Shown in pieces: positions 17,910-24,863 of a DNA stretch of 64,000 bases. Origin of the DNA: Paenarthrobacter nitroguajacolicus. GTDB lineage: Bacteria > Actinomycetota > Actinomycetes > Actinomycetales > Micrococcaceae. Each line of letters begins with the position of its first letter. Positions within the stretch are counted from its first letter, which is position 1. Below the pieces are notes generated by a model. The model was not told the origin of the DNA, made no database searches, and saw nothing but the letters and a program-made list of their open reading frames with translations. The stretch lies in NCBI RefSeq assembly GCF_029952445.1, contig NZ_JAQPPK010000001.1, forward strand, positions 62,001 through 126,000, in the 5' to 3' direction. The translations under genes and the position numbers were made by a program.

Positions 17910-18624
17910 CCCGGAGCTCGAAGCGGCGCAGGCTGAGGTCGAGAAATCGAGACGAGCCGCAAAGCGCACGATGCTCATCCTGGCGGCGTTGTCGTTGGTG
18001 CTACTGGCCGTGGTGGTGTTTTCGGTGTGGCTCGCGTCGGATAATCACAGGCTGGCCGTCGTGAATGCCCAGTACGGCAACGAGCAGCGAACCGAAAAGC
18101 AGAACCTGGCGCAGGCGGCCACAGATACCCTGTGCAAGTCTGCGGATCAGACAGCGGCGGAGTCGGAGACGTGCCGCAGCTTGGAGAAGGCAGCGACCGA
18201 GCCGAGCACTGGCCCACAAGGCGTTCAAGGTTTGCAGGGCATACCGGGCCCGAAGGGTGACCAGGGTTTGCCGGGTACTCAGGGTGTCCAAGGGACGCAA
18301 GGAACCGCCGGACCAAAGGGCGATAAGGGAGACACTGGCACTGTTGGTGCCAGTGGAGCCGCTGGACCCGCCGGCGCCGATTCGAGAGTGTCTGGCCCTC
18401 CCGGGCCGCAGGGCGAACAGGGGGCTCCGGGACCGGCAGGACCGGCAGGACCACCCGGAACCAACGGCTCAGACGGAACCGACGGAGCCGACGGCCAAAA
18501 CGGCACGTCGCCCAGCTCGTTCACGTTCACGGACACTTTCGGCACCACATACACGTGCACACCCAACCCGCCAGGCTCCAGCACCTACACGTGCACAGCA
18601 GTCCAACCAGTCCCAGCGACTTAG
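17893..18624 (+). CDS. Membrane-anchored collagen-like protein
   Basis: A 243-residue protein in the late operon. After a cytoplasmic N-terminus there is one membrane helix (MLILAALSLVLLAVVVFSVWLA, about residues 28-49), a Gln/Ala-rich stalk with two cysteines, and then about 95 residues of collagen-type Gly-X-Y triplets (GPQGVQGLQGIPGPKGDQG and GPPGPQGEQGAPGPAGP). The C-terminal ~30 residues carry two cysteines (YTCTP, YTCTA) and may seed trimerisation. The ATG at 17893 has GGAGGG upstream and overlaps the previous gene by 17 bases. Collagen segments usually occur in tail fibres; a membrane anchor next to the lysis genes is unusual. Confidence 0.8.
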   Translation: MTTLNDPELEAAQAEVEKSRRAAKRTMLILAALSLVLLAVVVFSVWLASDNHRLAVVNAQYGNEQRTEKQNLAQAATDTLCKSADQTAAESETCRSLEKAATEPSTGPQGVQGLQGIPGPKGDQGLPGTQGVQGTQGTAGPKGDKGDTGTVGASGAAGPAGADSRVSGPPGPQGEQGAPGPAGPAGPPGTNGSDGTDGADGQNGTSPSSFTFTDTFGTTYTCTPNPPGSSTYTCTAVQPVPAT

Positions 18625-18638
18625 CAAAGGAAACCAGA

Positions 18639-20036
18639 ATGAGCTACATATGGCCATTGGACGCGACAGTGCCTATCAGTGTCGTCGGCGGGATCGTCCG
18701 CGACTTCGGTTCTTCCCCGAACGACGGGATCAACCCTGCAGGCGGTCACACCGGCGACGATTACGCCGCGGTCATCGGCACCCCCGTCCGGGCACCCGGC
18801 GACGGCGTTATTGCCTTTGAGGGATGGGTCGAGGGCGAGTACTGGCAGAACCCGTGGTGGCTGGACGGCAAGGGCGGGATTGTCTGCGTGCTGGACTGCG
18901 GTGACAACGAACCGACGTTCATCATGGGCCACCTGTCCAGAACCGTGGTGGACAAGGGCCAGTGGGTGAAGAAGGGCGACATCATCGCCTACACGGGCAA
19001 CACCACCACCATTCCAGGCGGCGTTGGGCCGCACCTCCACTTCGAGGCGCTCCCCCCGGGGTACATCCTGAACGGCCCAACCTACGGGCGCGTGGATCCT
19101 GCCCGGTACTGCGCAGGATATTGGGCAGATGCAGCGCCCGACCAGACCACCACATCGTCCGCGTTTGTCTTCGGCATCGACGTCTCCATGCACCAGGCAA
19201 GCATCGACATCAGTGCCACGGGCACGCGATGGGTTGCTATCAAAGCCACCGAAGGCATCGGGTACGCCGACACAGCCTTGGACAGCAACCTCGCCTCGGC
19301 CCGTGCCGCCGGCGTGCCGGTGTACTTTTACCACTTCGCCCGCCCTACCGCGGATAACGACGCCACGATTGAGGCTGACTGCTTCGTGCGGAACGTCCAA
19401 CCCCGCTACCAGCCGGGTGACGGGATCGTCCTGGACTGGGAAGCGGAGAACCAGGACGACACCGCGTGGGCGAAGACGTGGCTGGACGCGGCAAGTGCCC
19501 GGCTCGGCTTGGACGCATGGATCTACATGAACACCTCCACGGCCACCACCCACGACTGGGCTGCGGTCCAAGCCAAGTACCCGCTGTGGCAGGCCGACTA
19601 CGGGCCCAACACCGAACACGGATTCGGGACTGCCCGGACCCGGCCGGACGCCCCCGGGTGGAATGTGGCCGCGTGGCAGTACAGCAGCGTTGGACGCCTC
19701 CCCGGGTACGCCGGCGACCTTGACCTAAACATCATCTACCGAACGGAGAACAACATGGCCATCACAGAAGCGGACGCCAAGGCGATCGCGCATCAACTCC
19801 TGATCAAAGAGGCGTGGACGGGCGGCCCGCAAGTGTCCCTCGTCCTGAAAGCCCTTTACGAGGGGTTCTACGTGGGCGGCGACTCCACTGTTGACGGGGA
19901 ATCTTTGATGACGACCCTGGGGAAGATCTTGACGAAGTCCGCAGACCCGGCCGCCATCGCGGCCGCCATGCCCACAGCATTGGCTCAGCAGGTCGCTGCT
20001 GAGCTCGGCAAGCGACTGCAAGGAGAAGCAGCATGA
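18639..20036 (+). CDS. Endolysin: M23 peptidase plus GH25 muramidase
   Basis: A 465-residue cell-wall hydrolase. The first ~160 residues form an M23 endopeptidase with the zinc motif residues His37 and Asp41 (HTGDD) and His132/His134 (HLHF). Residues ~175-370 form a GH25 muramidase: FGIDVSMHQ with Asp181, IKATEG, and the catalytic DWE at 266-268. The C-terminal ~93 residues are helical and probably bind the wall; an in-frame ATG at 19755 with its own GGAG could also express them alone. The ATG at 18639 follows AAAGGAAA. No signal peptide is seen, so release depends on the holin next door. Confidence 0.92.
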   Translation: MSYIWPLDATVPISVVGGIVRDFGSSPNDGINPAGGHTGDDYAAVIGTPVRAPGDGVIAFEGWVEGEYWQNPWWLDGKGGIVCVLDCGDNEPTFIMGHLSRTVVDKGQWVKKGDIIAYTGNTTTIPGGVGPHLHFEALPPGYILNGPTYGRVDPARYCAGYWADAAPDQTTTSSAFVFGIDVSMHQASIDISATGTRWVAIKATEGIGYADTALDSNLASARAAGVPVYFYHFARPTADNDATIEADCFVRNVQPRYQPGDGIVLDWEAENQDDTAWAKTWLDAASARLGLDAWIYMNTSTATTHDWAAVQAKYPLWQADYGPNTEHGFGTARTRPDAPGWNVAAWQYSSVGRLPGYAGDLDLNIIYRTENNMAITEADAKAIAHQLLIKEAWTGGPQVSLVLKALYEGFYVGGDSTVDGESLMTTLGKILTKSADPAAIAAAMPTALAQQVAAELGKRLQGEAA

Positions 20037-20224
20037 TCATCAAGGACCCCGCCGTGCGGGCATGGATTTACGGCATCCTCGGCGCTGGAGCGGCTGTTGC
20101 TGTGACTTACGGGCTGTTGAGTGGTGAGCAGGTCACGGTGTGGCTTGCCCTCGCTGCTGCGGTCCTGGGCAACGGTCTGGCTCTCGCCAACACAGACAAG
20201 CCCGGAAAGCACGAGGCCGAATAG
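20033..20224 (+). CDS. Holin
   Basis: A 63-residue protein with two membrane helices (AWIYGILGAGAAVAVTYGLL and VTVWLALAAAVLGNGLALAN) and a charged C-terminus (NTDKPGKHEAE). Size, topology and location directly after the endolysin, with a 4-base overlap, fit a small class II holin that permeabilises the membrane to release the lysin. AGGAG lies 8 bases before the ATG. Confidence 0.8.
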   Translation: MIIKDPAVRAWIYGILGAGAAVAVTYGLLSGEQVTVWLALAAAVLGNGLALANTDKPGKHEAE

Positions 20225-20281
20225 CGTATGTCGAGTCACGGCGTGACGGCCTGGCCCCTGGGTAACACCTAACCGTCAGGT

Positions 20282-20455
20282 CTAGCGGCCGAACCGACGC
20301 CGAACGTCATCAGCCTGCTCGCGAGTTAGCAGCCACCGTGGCTCATGCGGCGGAAGTACGCCGTATTTCTCCCGGAGGTAATGACGGATTCGCTTTGGGT
20401 TTACTCCGAGCTCACGCTTGAGATCAGCAGGGGTAACTCGAACATCTTCAGCCAT
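20282..20455 (-). CDS. Tiny helix-turn-helix DNA-binding protein
   Basis: A 57-residue frame on the opposite strand to the lysis genes. It reads MAEDVRVTPADLKRELGV then NPKRIRHYLREKYG, and ends with basic DDVRRRFGR. The helix-turn-helix-like pattern (DLKRELGVNPKRIRHYLRE) and strong positive charge suggest nucleic-acid binding. It ends 58 bases from the holin stop on the other strand. It could be a small regulator, an excisionase-like or an Lsr2-like nucleoid protein; none is certain. Confidence 0.6.
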   Translation of the reverse strand: MAEDVRVTPADLKRELGVNPKRIRHYLREKYGVLPPHEPRWLLTREQADDVRRRFGR

Positions 20456-20494
20456 GGACGTAAGCGTATCGAAGAACTGCTACAGCGATAGCAG

Positions 20495-20531
20495 AAGGCC
20501 CCCACCCTAGCAACTAGGGTGGGGGCCTTTT
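20495..20531 (+). terminator. Rho-independent terminator after lysis region
   Basis: AAGGCCCCCACCCTAG pairs with CTAGGGTGGGGGCCTT across a 3-base loop (stem 20495-20529), followed by TTTTG on the + strand. It ends late transcription before the cargo genes. The T run overlaps the -35 element of the next promoter. Confidence 0.85.
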
Positions 20532-20559
20532 GTCGTAGACCGAAATGCTGCCCCATAAT
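20530..20559 (+). promoter_or_regulatory. Promoter for the zinc-ribbon/two-TM gene pair
   Basis: TTGTCG at 20530-20535 and CATAAT at 20554-20559 with an 18-base spacer. Expected transcription start about 20566-20567, the same place as the GTG start codon, so the message would be leaderless. It lies immediately behind a terminator, giving the cargo pair independent expression in the lysogen. Confidence 0.6.
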
Positions 20560-20566
20560 AGGGCTC

Positions 20567-20872
20567 GTGCAAAATCCCACCGCGCCCCCAGAACACCTGA
20601 CCCAAGAACAGCAGCGGATGATCGTGTCAGCACTCAACGAACGGGGCGCGATGGGCCCATGTTACAGATGCGGTAACCGTTCGCACTCCGTGAATAGCGC
20701 GCTCACTAACTTCATATTGAACGGCGCTACTGCAGACCTCGACCTGGGTGGGCAGATCGTACCTGCCGCTATGGTCTTTTGTAACAAATGTGGTCTGATA
20801 TCCTGCCACGCCCTCGGAACGCTCGACTTGATGGACAATCCCCTGTTTGGATTCCGCAGGGCTCAACCATGA
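20567..20872 (+). CDS. Zinc-ribbon protein of cargo pair
   Basis: A 101-residue protein starting at the GTG of a probable leaderless message. Two CxxC pairs (CYRCG and CNKCG) about 40 residues apart form a likely zinc ribbon around a mostly hydrophobic middle, followed by a short tail (LFGFRRAQP). Its stop overlaps the ATG of the next gene (ATGA), indicating coupled expression. The family was not recognised. A partner of the two-TM protein, such as a sensor or regulator, is possible. Confidence 0.6.
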   Translation: MQNPTAPPEHLTQEQQRMIVSALNERGAMGPCYRCGNRSHSVNSALTNFILNGATADLDLGGQIVPAAMVFCNKCGLISCHALGTLDLMDNPLFGFRRAQP

Positions 20873-21327
20873 GCGCGCTACAACCTTCACAAGCGCAGGG
20901 CGCGCCTGTAACGCTGTTAAACATCAGCGAGCACATGGCGGCTTCTGTCACGGTGACTACAAATCTCCAAACCGATGTGATAGTCACAACAAAGGACAAA
21001 GTTTCGCTTGCCCTGCATGACGTTCTTCCGAAATTCCGTCGGAGGGTCGCCTGGGTTGCTCCTGCGACCTTGGTATCGAGTCTGCTGGTGGCGCTCCTCT
21101 CCACAGACTTCAATCAAAGGCTTTTGGGAGTCTCCGCGGAGACATGGAAAACTCTTTTCGCTCTGGCAACGGTGGGGTCTGTGGTCTGGCTTGTTTGGGC
21201 TACCGCACGCGCTATCTTCAGGTCTGCCGATCATGACAAGGTTGTGGAAGCGATTGTGAAGACTCATCGCGTCGACCGGAGCGCGCCTTTGCAGGGGACC
21301 GTGGTCGAAGGCAACACCGAAAGTTAG
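20869..21327 (+). CDS. Two-TM membrane protein of cargo pair
   Basis: A 152-residue protein. The first ~65 residues are soluble (NISEHMAASVTVTTNLQTDV). Two membrane helices follow (VAWVAPATLVSSLLVALLS and FALATVGSVVWLVWATARAIF), then a ~35-residue cytoplasmic tail. Translationally coupled to the zinc-ribbon gene. Two-helix membrane proteins in prophage cargo are often superinfection-exclusion or defence effectors; that role is only a hypothesis here. The ATG at 20869 is preferred over upstream in-frame starts, which overlap the zinc-ribbon gene. Confidence 0.6.
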   Translation: MSALQPSQAQGAPVTLLNISEHMAASVTVTTNLQTDVIVTTKDKVSLALHDVLPKFRRRVAWVAPATLVSSLLVALLSTDFNQRLLGVSAETWKTLFALATVGSVVWLVWATARAIFRSADHDKVVEAIVKTHRVDRSAPLQGTVVEGNTES

Positions 21328-21633
21328 CCCGACCGCCGCTTTAGTCCCGGCTGAATGACCCATGGGATGACCTCGGAACTTGGGCATGCCTGCAGACACA
21401 AAGAATGGGCAATTTTTCGACATTCCGCCCAAAAGTAACCGGTTAGTGCGTTACCAAGTCGTAATGTTGATTCGTCAAGGCCAGGTGCCCCTACGCCGCG
21501 AAACGTTCTGGGGCACCCGGCACCAGCGAAGCCATTAATCACGGGTCGCTGACAACAGACTAGCGATGCCGCGCGCCGGAAGGCAACGGTATCGGGCGCC
21601 GTGTTGCCGCAGGCCCAGAAGGGACTGGTCAAC
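21328..21633. other. Non-coding gap in prophage cargo
   Basis: A 306-base stretch between the two-TM gene and a small peptide gene. Open frames on both strands look random in composition. I saw no hairpin, repeat or promoter I could support. It could be the remains of a decayed gene. Confidence 0.4.
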
Positions 21634-21774
21634 ATGGCCGGTAAGCACTCACCAGATCCGCTCCCACGGCCAGCTTGGAAAGTACGGCTTTCCGAACTAT
21701 CACTGAGGGTTGCCGCCCGCATCGGGGCGGACCTCTTGTGGGACTGGATCCAGCAGAACTGGCCGTGGCACTAG
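21634..21774 (+). CDS. 46-residue Trp-rich peptide, unknown
   Basis: A small frame beginning MAGKHSPDPLPRPAW and ending in the Trp-rich helical segment LLWDWIQQNWPWH. An AGAAGGGA site lies about 9 bases before the ATG. An in-frame GTG at 21601 could give a longer form, and the frame is open back to about 21553. The mix of a polar start and a hydrophobic amphipathic end suggests a membrane-active or small regulatory peptide. No family was recognised. Confidence 0.45.
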   Translation: MAGKHSPDPLPRPAWKVRLSELSLRVAARIGADLLWDWIQQNWPWH

Positions 21775-21861
21775 CGTGGGCATGAGCTGACACGGCAGCC
21801 TGCTCCGACAGGATGTCGTCGCGGCCGCCGGTGGCTCCCTTAAGCCAACCGCCACCGGGCA

Positions 21862-22587
21862 TCATATTCGAGATTCAGGTGACAAGATGACTTCGTGGAG
21901 TTCATCCCTGCCGGTTTTGCGGGTTTTCCGGAGGACGTTGGAAATGTGGTTCTCGACGGTGCGGATGCTGATGTGTAGGCGTTCGGCTATGTCCCAGTTG
22001 GACAGGGTTGCGGTGAGGGCGGCGATTTCAGCTTCACGGGGCGTGAGAAGCGCTGCAGGCCCGTTGTGACCCGTTTCCTGGATCCGGCTAATACCGACAA
22101 GCGCTTCCTTCCGCGTGCTGAGGACAGCGAGGTGTTCGGCTGAAAGGTCTGCCTTGTTCGGTATTGTTATGATGACCGGGCTGTCAGTCCGTCGGAGTGC
22201 GTCTTCCAGTACTGCCAGAGAATGGGCGTCAACGTGATGGAAATCGTCAACCAACAGCACAGGCCGACCGCCGGCGGTCAATTGCGCCGCTAGGTTATCG
22301 GCTAAGCGGATGATTGGGTGGCCATGTCTTGTGGACAAGTCCAGACGACCTATTGCGGCGTAGGGAATGTTCCGGTGGGTGAATAGGGCGCGGATAAGGA
22401 AAACTGTGCGCCCGGAACGTTCGAGCCGGGTGAGGACTTCTGTGAGCACCCTTGTCTTACCGCTCCCCGGATCCCCCGTTATGCGTACCCCGCGCCCCGG
22501 ACTGACGTACTCCAGCACGGCTTCCACGTCCCGCTTTCCGGTTCCAACCACTTCACACCCCACGACATCGAGCATTGGTACTGCCAC
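21862..22587 (-). CDS. Minimal ATPase-LuxR regulator
   Basis: A 241-residue protein with a P-loop ATPase core: Walker A GDPGSGKT at 38-45 and Walker B VLLVDD at 110-115. A LuxR-type helix-turn-helix fills residues 181-224 (LTPREAEIAALTATLSNWDIAERL, with IRTVENHI). Full-length members of this ATPase-LuxR (LAL/MalT) class are ~900 residues with a long TPR-like sensor, which is absent here. The GTG start has no strong ribosome site. It probably controls a cargo or host gene; the target is unknown. Confidence 0.8.
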   Translation of the reverse strand: MAVPMLDVVGCEVVGTGKRDVEAVLEYVSPGRGVRITGDPGSGKTRVLTEVLTRLERSGRTVFLIRALFTHRNIPYAAIGRLDLSTRHGHPIIRLADNLAAQLTAGGRPVLLVDDFHHVDAHSLAVLEDALRRTDSPVIITIPNKADLSAEHLAVLSTRKEALVGISRIQETGHNGPAALLTPREAEIAALTATLSNWDIAERLHISIRTVENHISNVLRKTRKTGRDELHEVILSPESRI

Positions 22588-22722
22588 GAACAGGCAGCAG
22601 GCACGTTTCCTATCGCCGTGCTTATTGTCAGTAGGGTCGGACGGCGAATCGTGACGTTTTTGTTGTCCTGCCCGCCCCGGTATGTTTAGTCAGAAACTGA
22701 CCCGGACATCAAGGAGAAAACA

Positions 22723-23382
22723 TTGGCGAACACAACTTGCGGCCGCTGCGGCCTGCACAGCCACATGACAGTGCTTGGGGCCGGGAACTGGGTCCCAGAT
22801 GTCCACGGGGTGGGCGACGGATGGTACGAGTCATCCTTTAAGTGCGACAACTGCGGGCGCCTAAATGTAGGTGCAATTCGATATTCAAAGCGACCTACCA
22901 CAGCTGGCGATGTTGGGAACAACGTAATCTTTTGGGGACAGAATGATCCGATTGAATGGGCCCCAAGGTACGTCCAGGGTCAGGATTTTCCGGATGTTCC
23001 TGAAGCTGTGGGGATTCCCGCTTCCGAGGCCCACAAATGTCGCAGCATCGACGCACTCATGTCATCCATCTTGATGGCCCGGGCGGTCATCGAATCCGTT
23101 GCGAAAGAGAACGGAATCACGACGGGCAGCCTTTACAACAAAATTGAGGCGATGTTCAAATCTGGACTCATCAACGAGTTCGCCAAGGACACAGCCAACA
23201 CGGTTCGTGTCTTCGGAAATGATATGGCTCATGGTGATTTCACGACCCCAGTTGACGCTGAGGACGCGGATGGCGTCCTGACGTTCATGGATCTTATCCT
23301 TCACGATGTTTACCAGTCGAAGGCTAAGCTACAGCGCCTCAAGGACTCAGCCGCCGCACGGTTGGCCGCCCAGGGAAAATAA
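22723..23382 (+). CDS. Zinc-ribbon/DUF4145-like protein
   Basis: A 219-residue protein. The N-terminus has two CxxC pairs (CGRCG and CDNCG) typical of a zinc ribbon. The middle and C-terminal part (MARAVIESVAKENG through LINEFAKDTANTVRVFGNDMAHG) resembles the DUF4145 helical domain with its conserved NxxAH-like segment, found beside restriction and other defence genes. TTG start with AAGGAG 6 bases upstream. The neighbouring ATPase-LuxR gene is divergent, so the two may share the 135-base control region. A role in phage exclusion is a guess. Confidence 0.65.
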   Translation: MANTTCGRCGLHSHMTVLGAGNWVPDVHGVGDGWYESSFKCDNCGRLNVGAIRYSKRPTTAGDVGNNVIFWGQNDPIEWAPRYVQGQDFPDVPEAVGIPASEAHKCRSIDALMSSILMARAVIESVAKENGITTGSLYNKIEAMFKSGLINEFAKDTANTVRVFGNDMAHGDFTTPVDAEDADGVLTFMDLILHDVYQSKAKLQRLKDSAAARLAAQGK

Positions 23383-23393
23383 GGCCTCAGCGG

Positions 23394-24041
23394 CTATGCC
23401 TTTTCCTCGTGGCCCTTCGTGTGCCAGCTCCCTTGTTCGGTGCGCCACGTTATCAGGTGCTTAACCCCAACGCTGGAAGAGCCGTAGTAGTTGACCCCAA
23501 TGGCGCGCATTTGCTGCTGGGTATCGCGGTTCCGTAGTGCCTTCGCCTTGGTTATCGCACTTATGTCCACCACTATGTCCTCGCCACCTTGGACACTGGT
23601 GGATTCCGAAACGATGCGATGCCCATCCACGTCCAGCACAACATGGGCGTCGTATGCAGTGTCGAGGCCCGTATTGGTTGCGACCCAATTGCCCGCAGCG
23701 GACTTACTTGCGATCTTCCACGCAACGTTGTTCCGCTCAATCTGCCGGCCTTCCACGCGTTCGGCGATATCCGCTGAGCGTTTGGCGTCTTTGGCGGACG
23801 CCTCCGCTGCAGCTGCCGACTTCTCGGATATGCTGTTTGCACCTCTCGCGAGGTCGTTGGCCTCCTCCGCGATTCCGTTGGCTTTGGTCGCCGTCGTCCG
23901 CGCTGACTTGGCGACCTCAACGGCGTTGGCAGCAGTCGCATTGCTTTTTCCAGCCCTTATCCAGGCGGCGACTACTCCCACAGCTGCTATTCCAGCTCCA
24001 ATGATTTCGACTACATCCGGCCCTTGGGGTTGTTCACTCAT
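23394..24041 (-). CDS. Membrane-anchored coiled-coil cargo protein
   Basis: A 215-residue protein. One N-terminal membrane segment (VEIIGAGIAAVGVVAAWI, about residues 11-28) is followed by a ~65-residue Ala/Lys/Glu coiled coil (residues ~35-100). The C-terminal ~115 residues look like a folded beta-rich domain (WKIASKSAAGNWVATNTGLDTAYDA). It is the last prophage gene, and its start lies only 9 bases after the truncated comEC stop on the same strand with no convincing promoter in between, so it may ride on comE transcription. The family was not recognised. Confidence 0.6.
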   Translation of the reverse strand: MSEQPQGPDVVEIIGAGIAAVGVVAAWIRAGKSNATAANAVEVAKSARTTATKANGIAEEANDLARGANSISEKSAAAAEASAKDAKRSADIAERVEGRQIERNNVAWKIASKSAAGNWVATNTGLDTAYDAHVVLDVDGHRIVSESTSVQGGEDIVVDISAITKAKALRNRDTQQQMRAIGVNYYGSSSVGVKHLITWRTEQGSWHTKGHEEKA

Positions 24042-24050
24042 TATTTGATC

Positions 24051-24863
24051 CTAGGCGAATGAAACAAACAATCTGTATTTGTGTTGTGTCATCCCCGTTG
24101 CCTTCATATCGGTTTCAAGGCTCTCGGGCAGGGCGCTGGTATCTCCGGTGACCATTCCCGGCAAGAGGCCTGCCGCGTCCGGAGGCAACCACTTTGCGGC
24201 GCTCCCGAAGGCAGCCTTGAGATGTCCTGCTGACTGCCGCAGGTCGAATTGGGTGCGGATCAGGACCGGTGCCGACGACGCCGACAAAAGGGCTGCCTGC
24301 GTTTGCCCATCACGTACTTCCTTAAGGATCCCGGTAGTCCTGACCAGTTGCCCGGGTTGTACGTCCTTCCACGTTTCGCTGCCGACCACCAGCACGTCTG
24401 CCGTCCCGCGAATTACCCTGCCCCTGGAAGTAACTTCCTGCACTGCGGCCGACACGGTCCATCTGTTACCGCCTGAATGGCCGGGGACCGGAATCGCTGT
24501 GGGGCTTCCCGTGATCAGGATCTGGATGACGACGCCGTCGTTGTCCGCAACCGCTTGCACCAGTGGTCTTCCCTCGCGATGGGCGGCTACAGCAGCACAA
24601 TGGACTGCGACGGAAGCTCCCATGAAACAGGCCAAAGCAAGAGTGGCGGGTACTGTCCGGGCCCGCACTCCGGCAGACTGCCGCCGTCGCCCTTTGAGCA
24701 TGAACAGGGCGCCCACGATCGACAATATGCCTGCCGTCGCCCAGGACCAGGCGGCTGCATTGAAACTGCCCACAAGGGCCGCGCCCCATGCAGTGACCAC
24801 GGCTGGCACCAGCCTGAGATCGACCCGCTTTGCCGGGACCTTTTCGCTGCCTCCATCAGCCAC
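24051..24863 (-). pseudogene. comEC: ComEC DNA-uptake channel, 5' part, split by prophage
   Basis: 270 codons remain of a gene that normally encodes roughly 750-850 residues. Visible are the N-terminal membrane helices and the start of the internalisation domain up to GMVTGDTSALPESLETDMKATGMT, an invariant stretch of ComEC. The next residues should be the HLTAVSGAN motif; instead there are 11 phage-derived residues (QHKYRLFVSFA) and a stop. ComEC forms the channel for single-stranded DNA in natural transformation, so the lysogen should be non-transformable unless the phage excises. The start overlaps comEA by 8 bases. Confidence 0.9.
24085..24096. other. attR junction within comEC
   Basis: Reading on the minus strand, comEC follows the family up to GGGATGACACA and then departs into foreign sequence (a Gln-His-Lys-Tyr tail instead of the expected His-Leu-Thr of ComEC). 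The crossover core is therefore within about 24085-24096. The matching left site is outside the window, so the exact core cannot be fixed. Confidence 0.7.

Larger units (their letters stand above)
1..24096 (+). mobile_element. Siphovirus-type prophage, right-hand part, inserted in comEC
   Basis: Packaging, head, tail and lysis genes follow one another on the + strand in the standard order of long-tailed, non-contractile phages, with overlapping or closely spaced starts. After the holin come short, mixed-strand genes typical of lysogenic cargo. The right boundary is placed where comEC coding sequence stops matching the family. The left end, including integrase, repressor and the other attachment site, is outside the window. 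All structural genes visible here look intact, so the element may be functional. It is not a tail-only or gene-transfer-agent remnant, because terminase, portal, capsid and lysis genes are all present. Confidence 0.95.

Noticed and set aside
21324..21722. 132-codon minus-strand frame in the cargo gap
   Set aside because: Random composition with many Cys/Ser/Gly, no ribosome site, and it overlaps the better-supported 46-residue gene.
24051..24120. tRNA gene as the prophage insertion site
   Set aside because: No tRNA cloverleaf here; the junction lies within comEC coding sequence.
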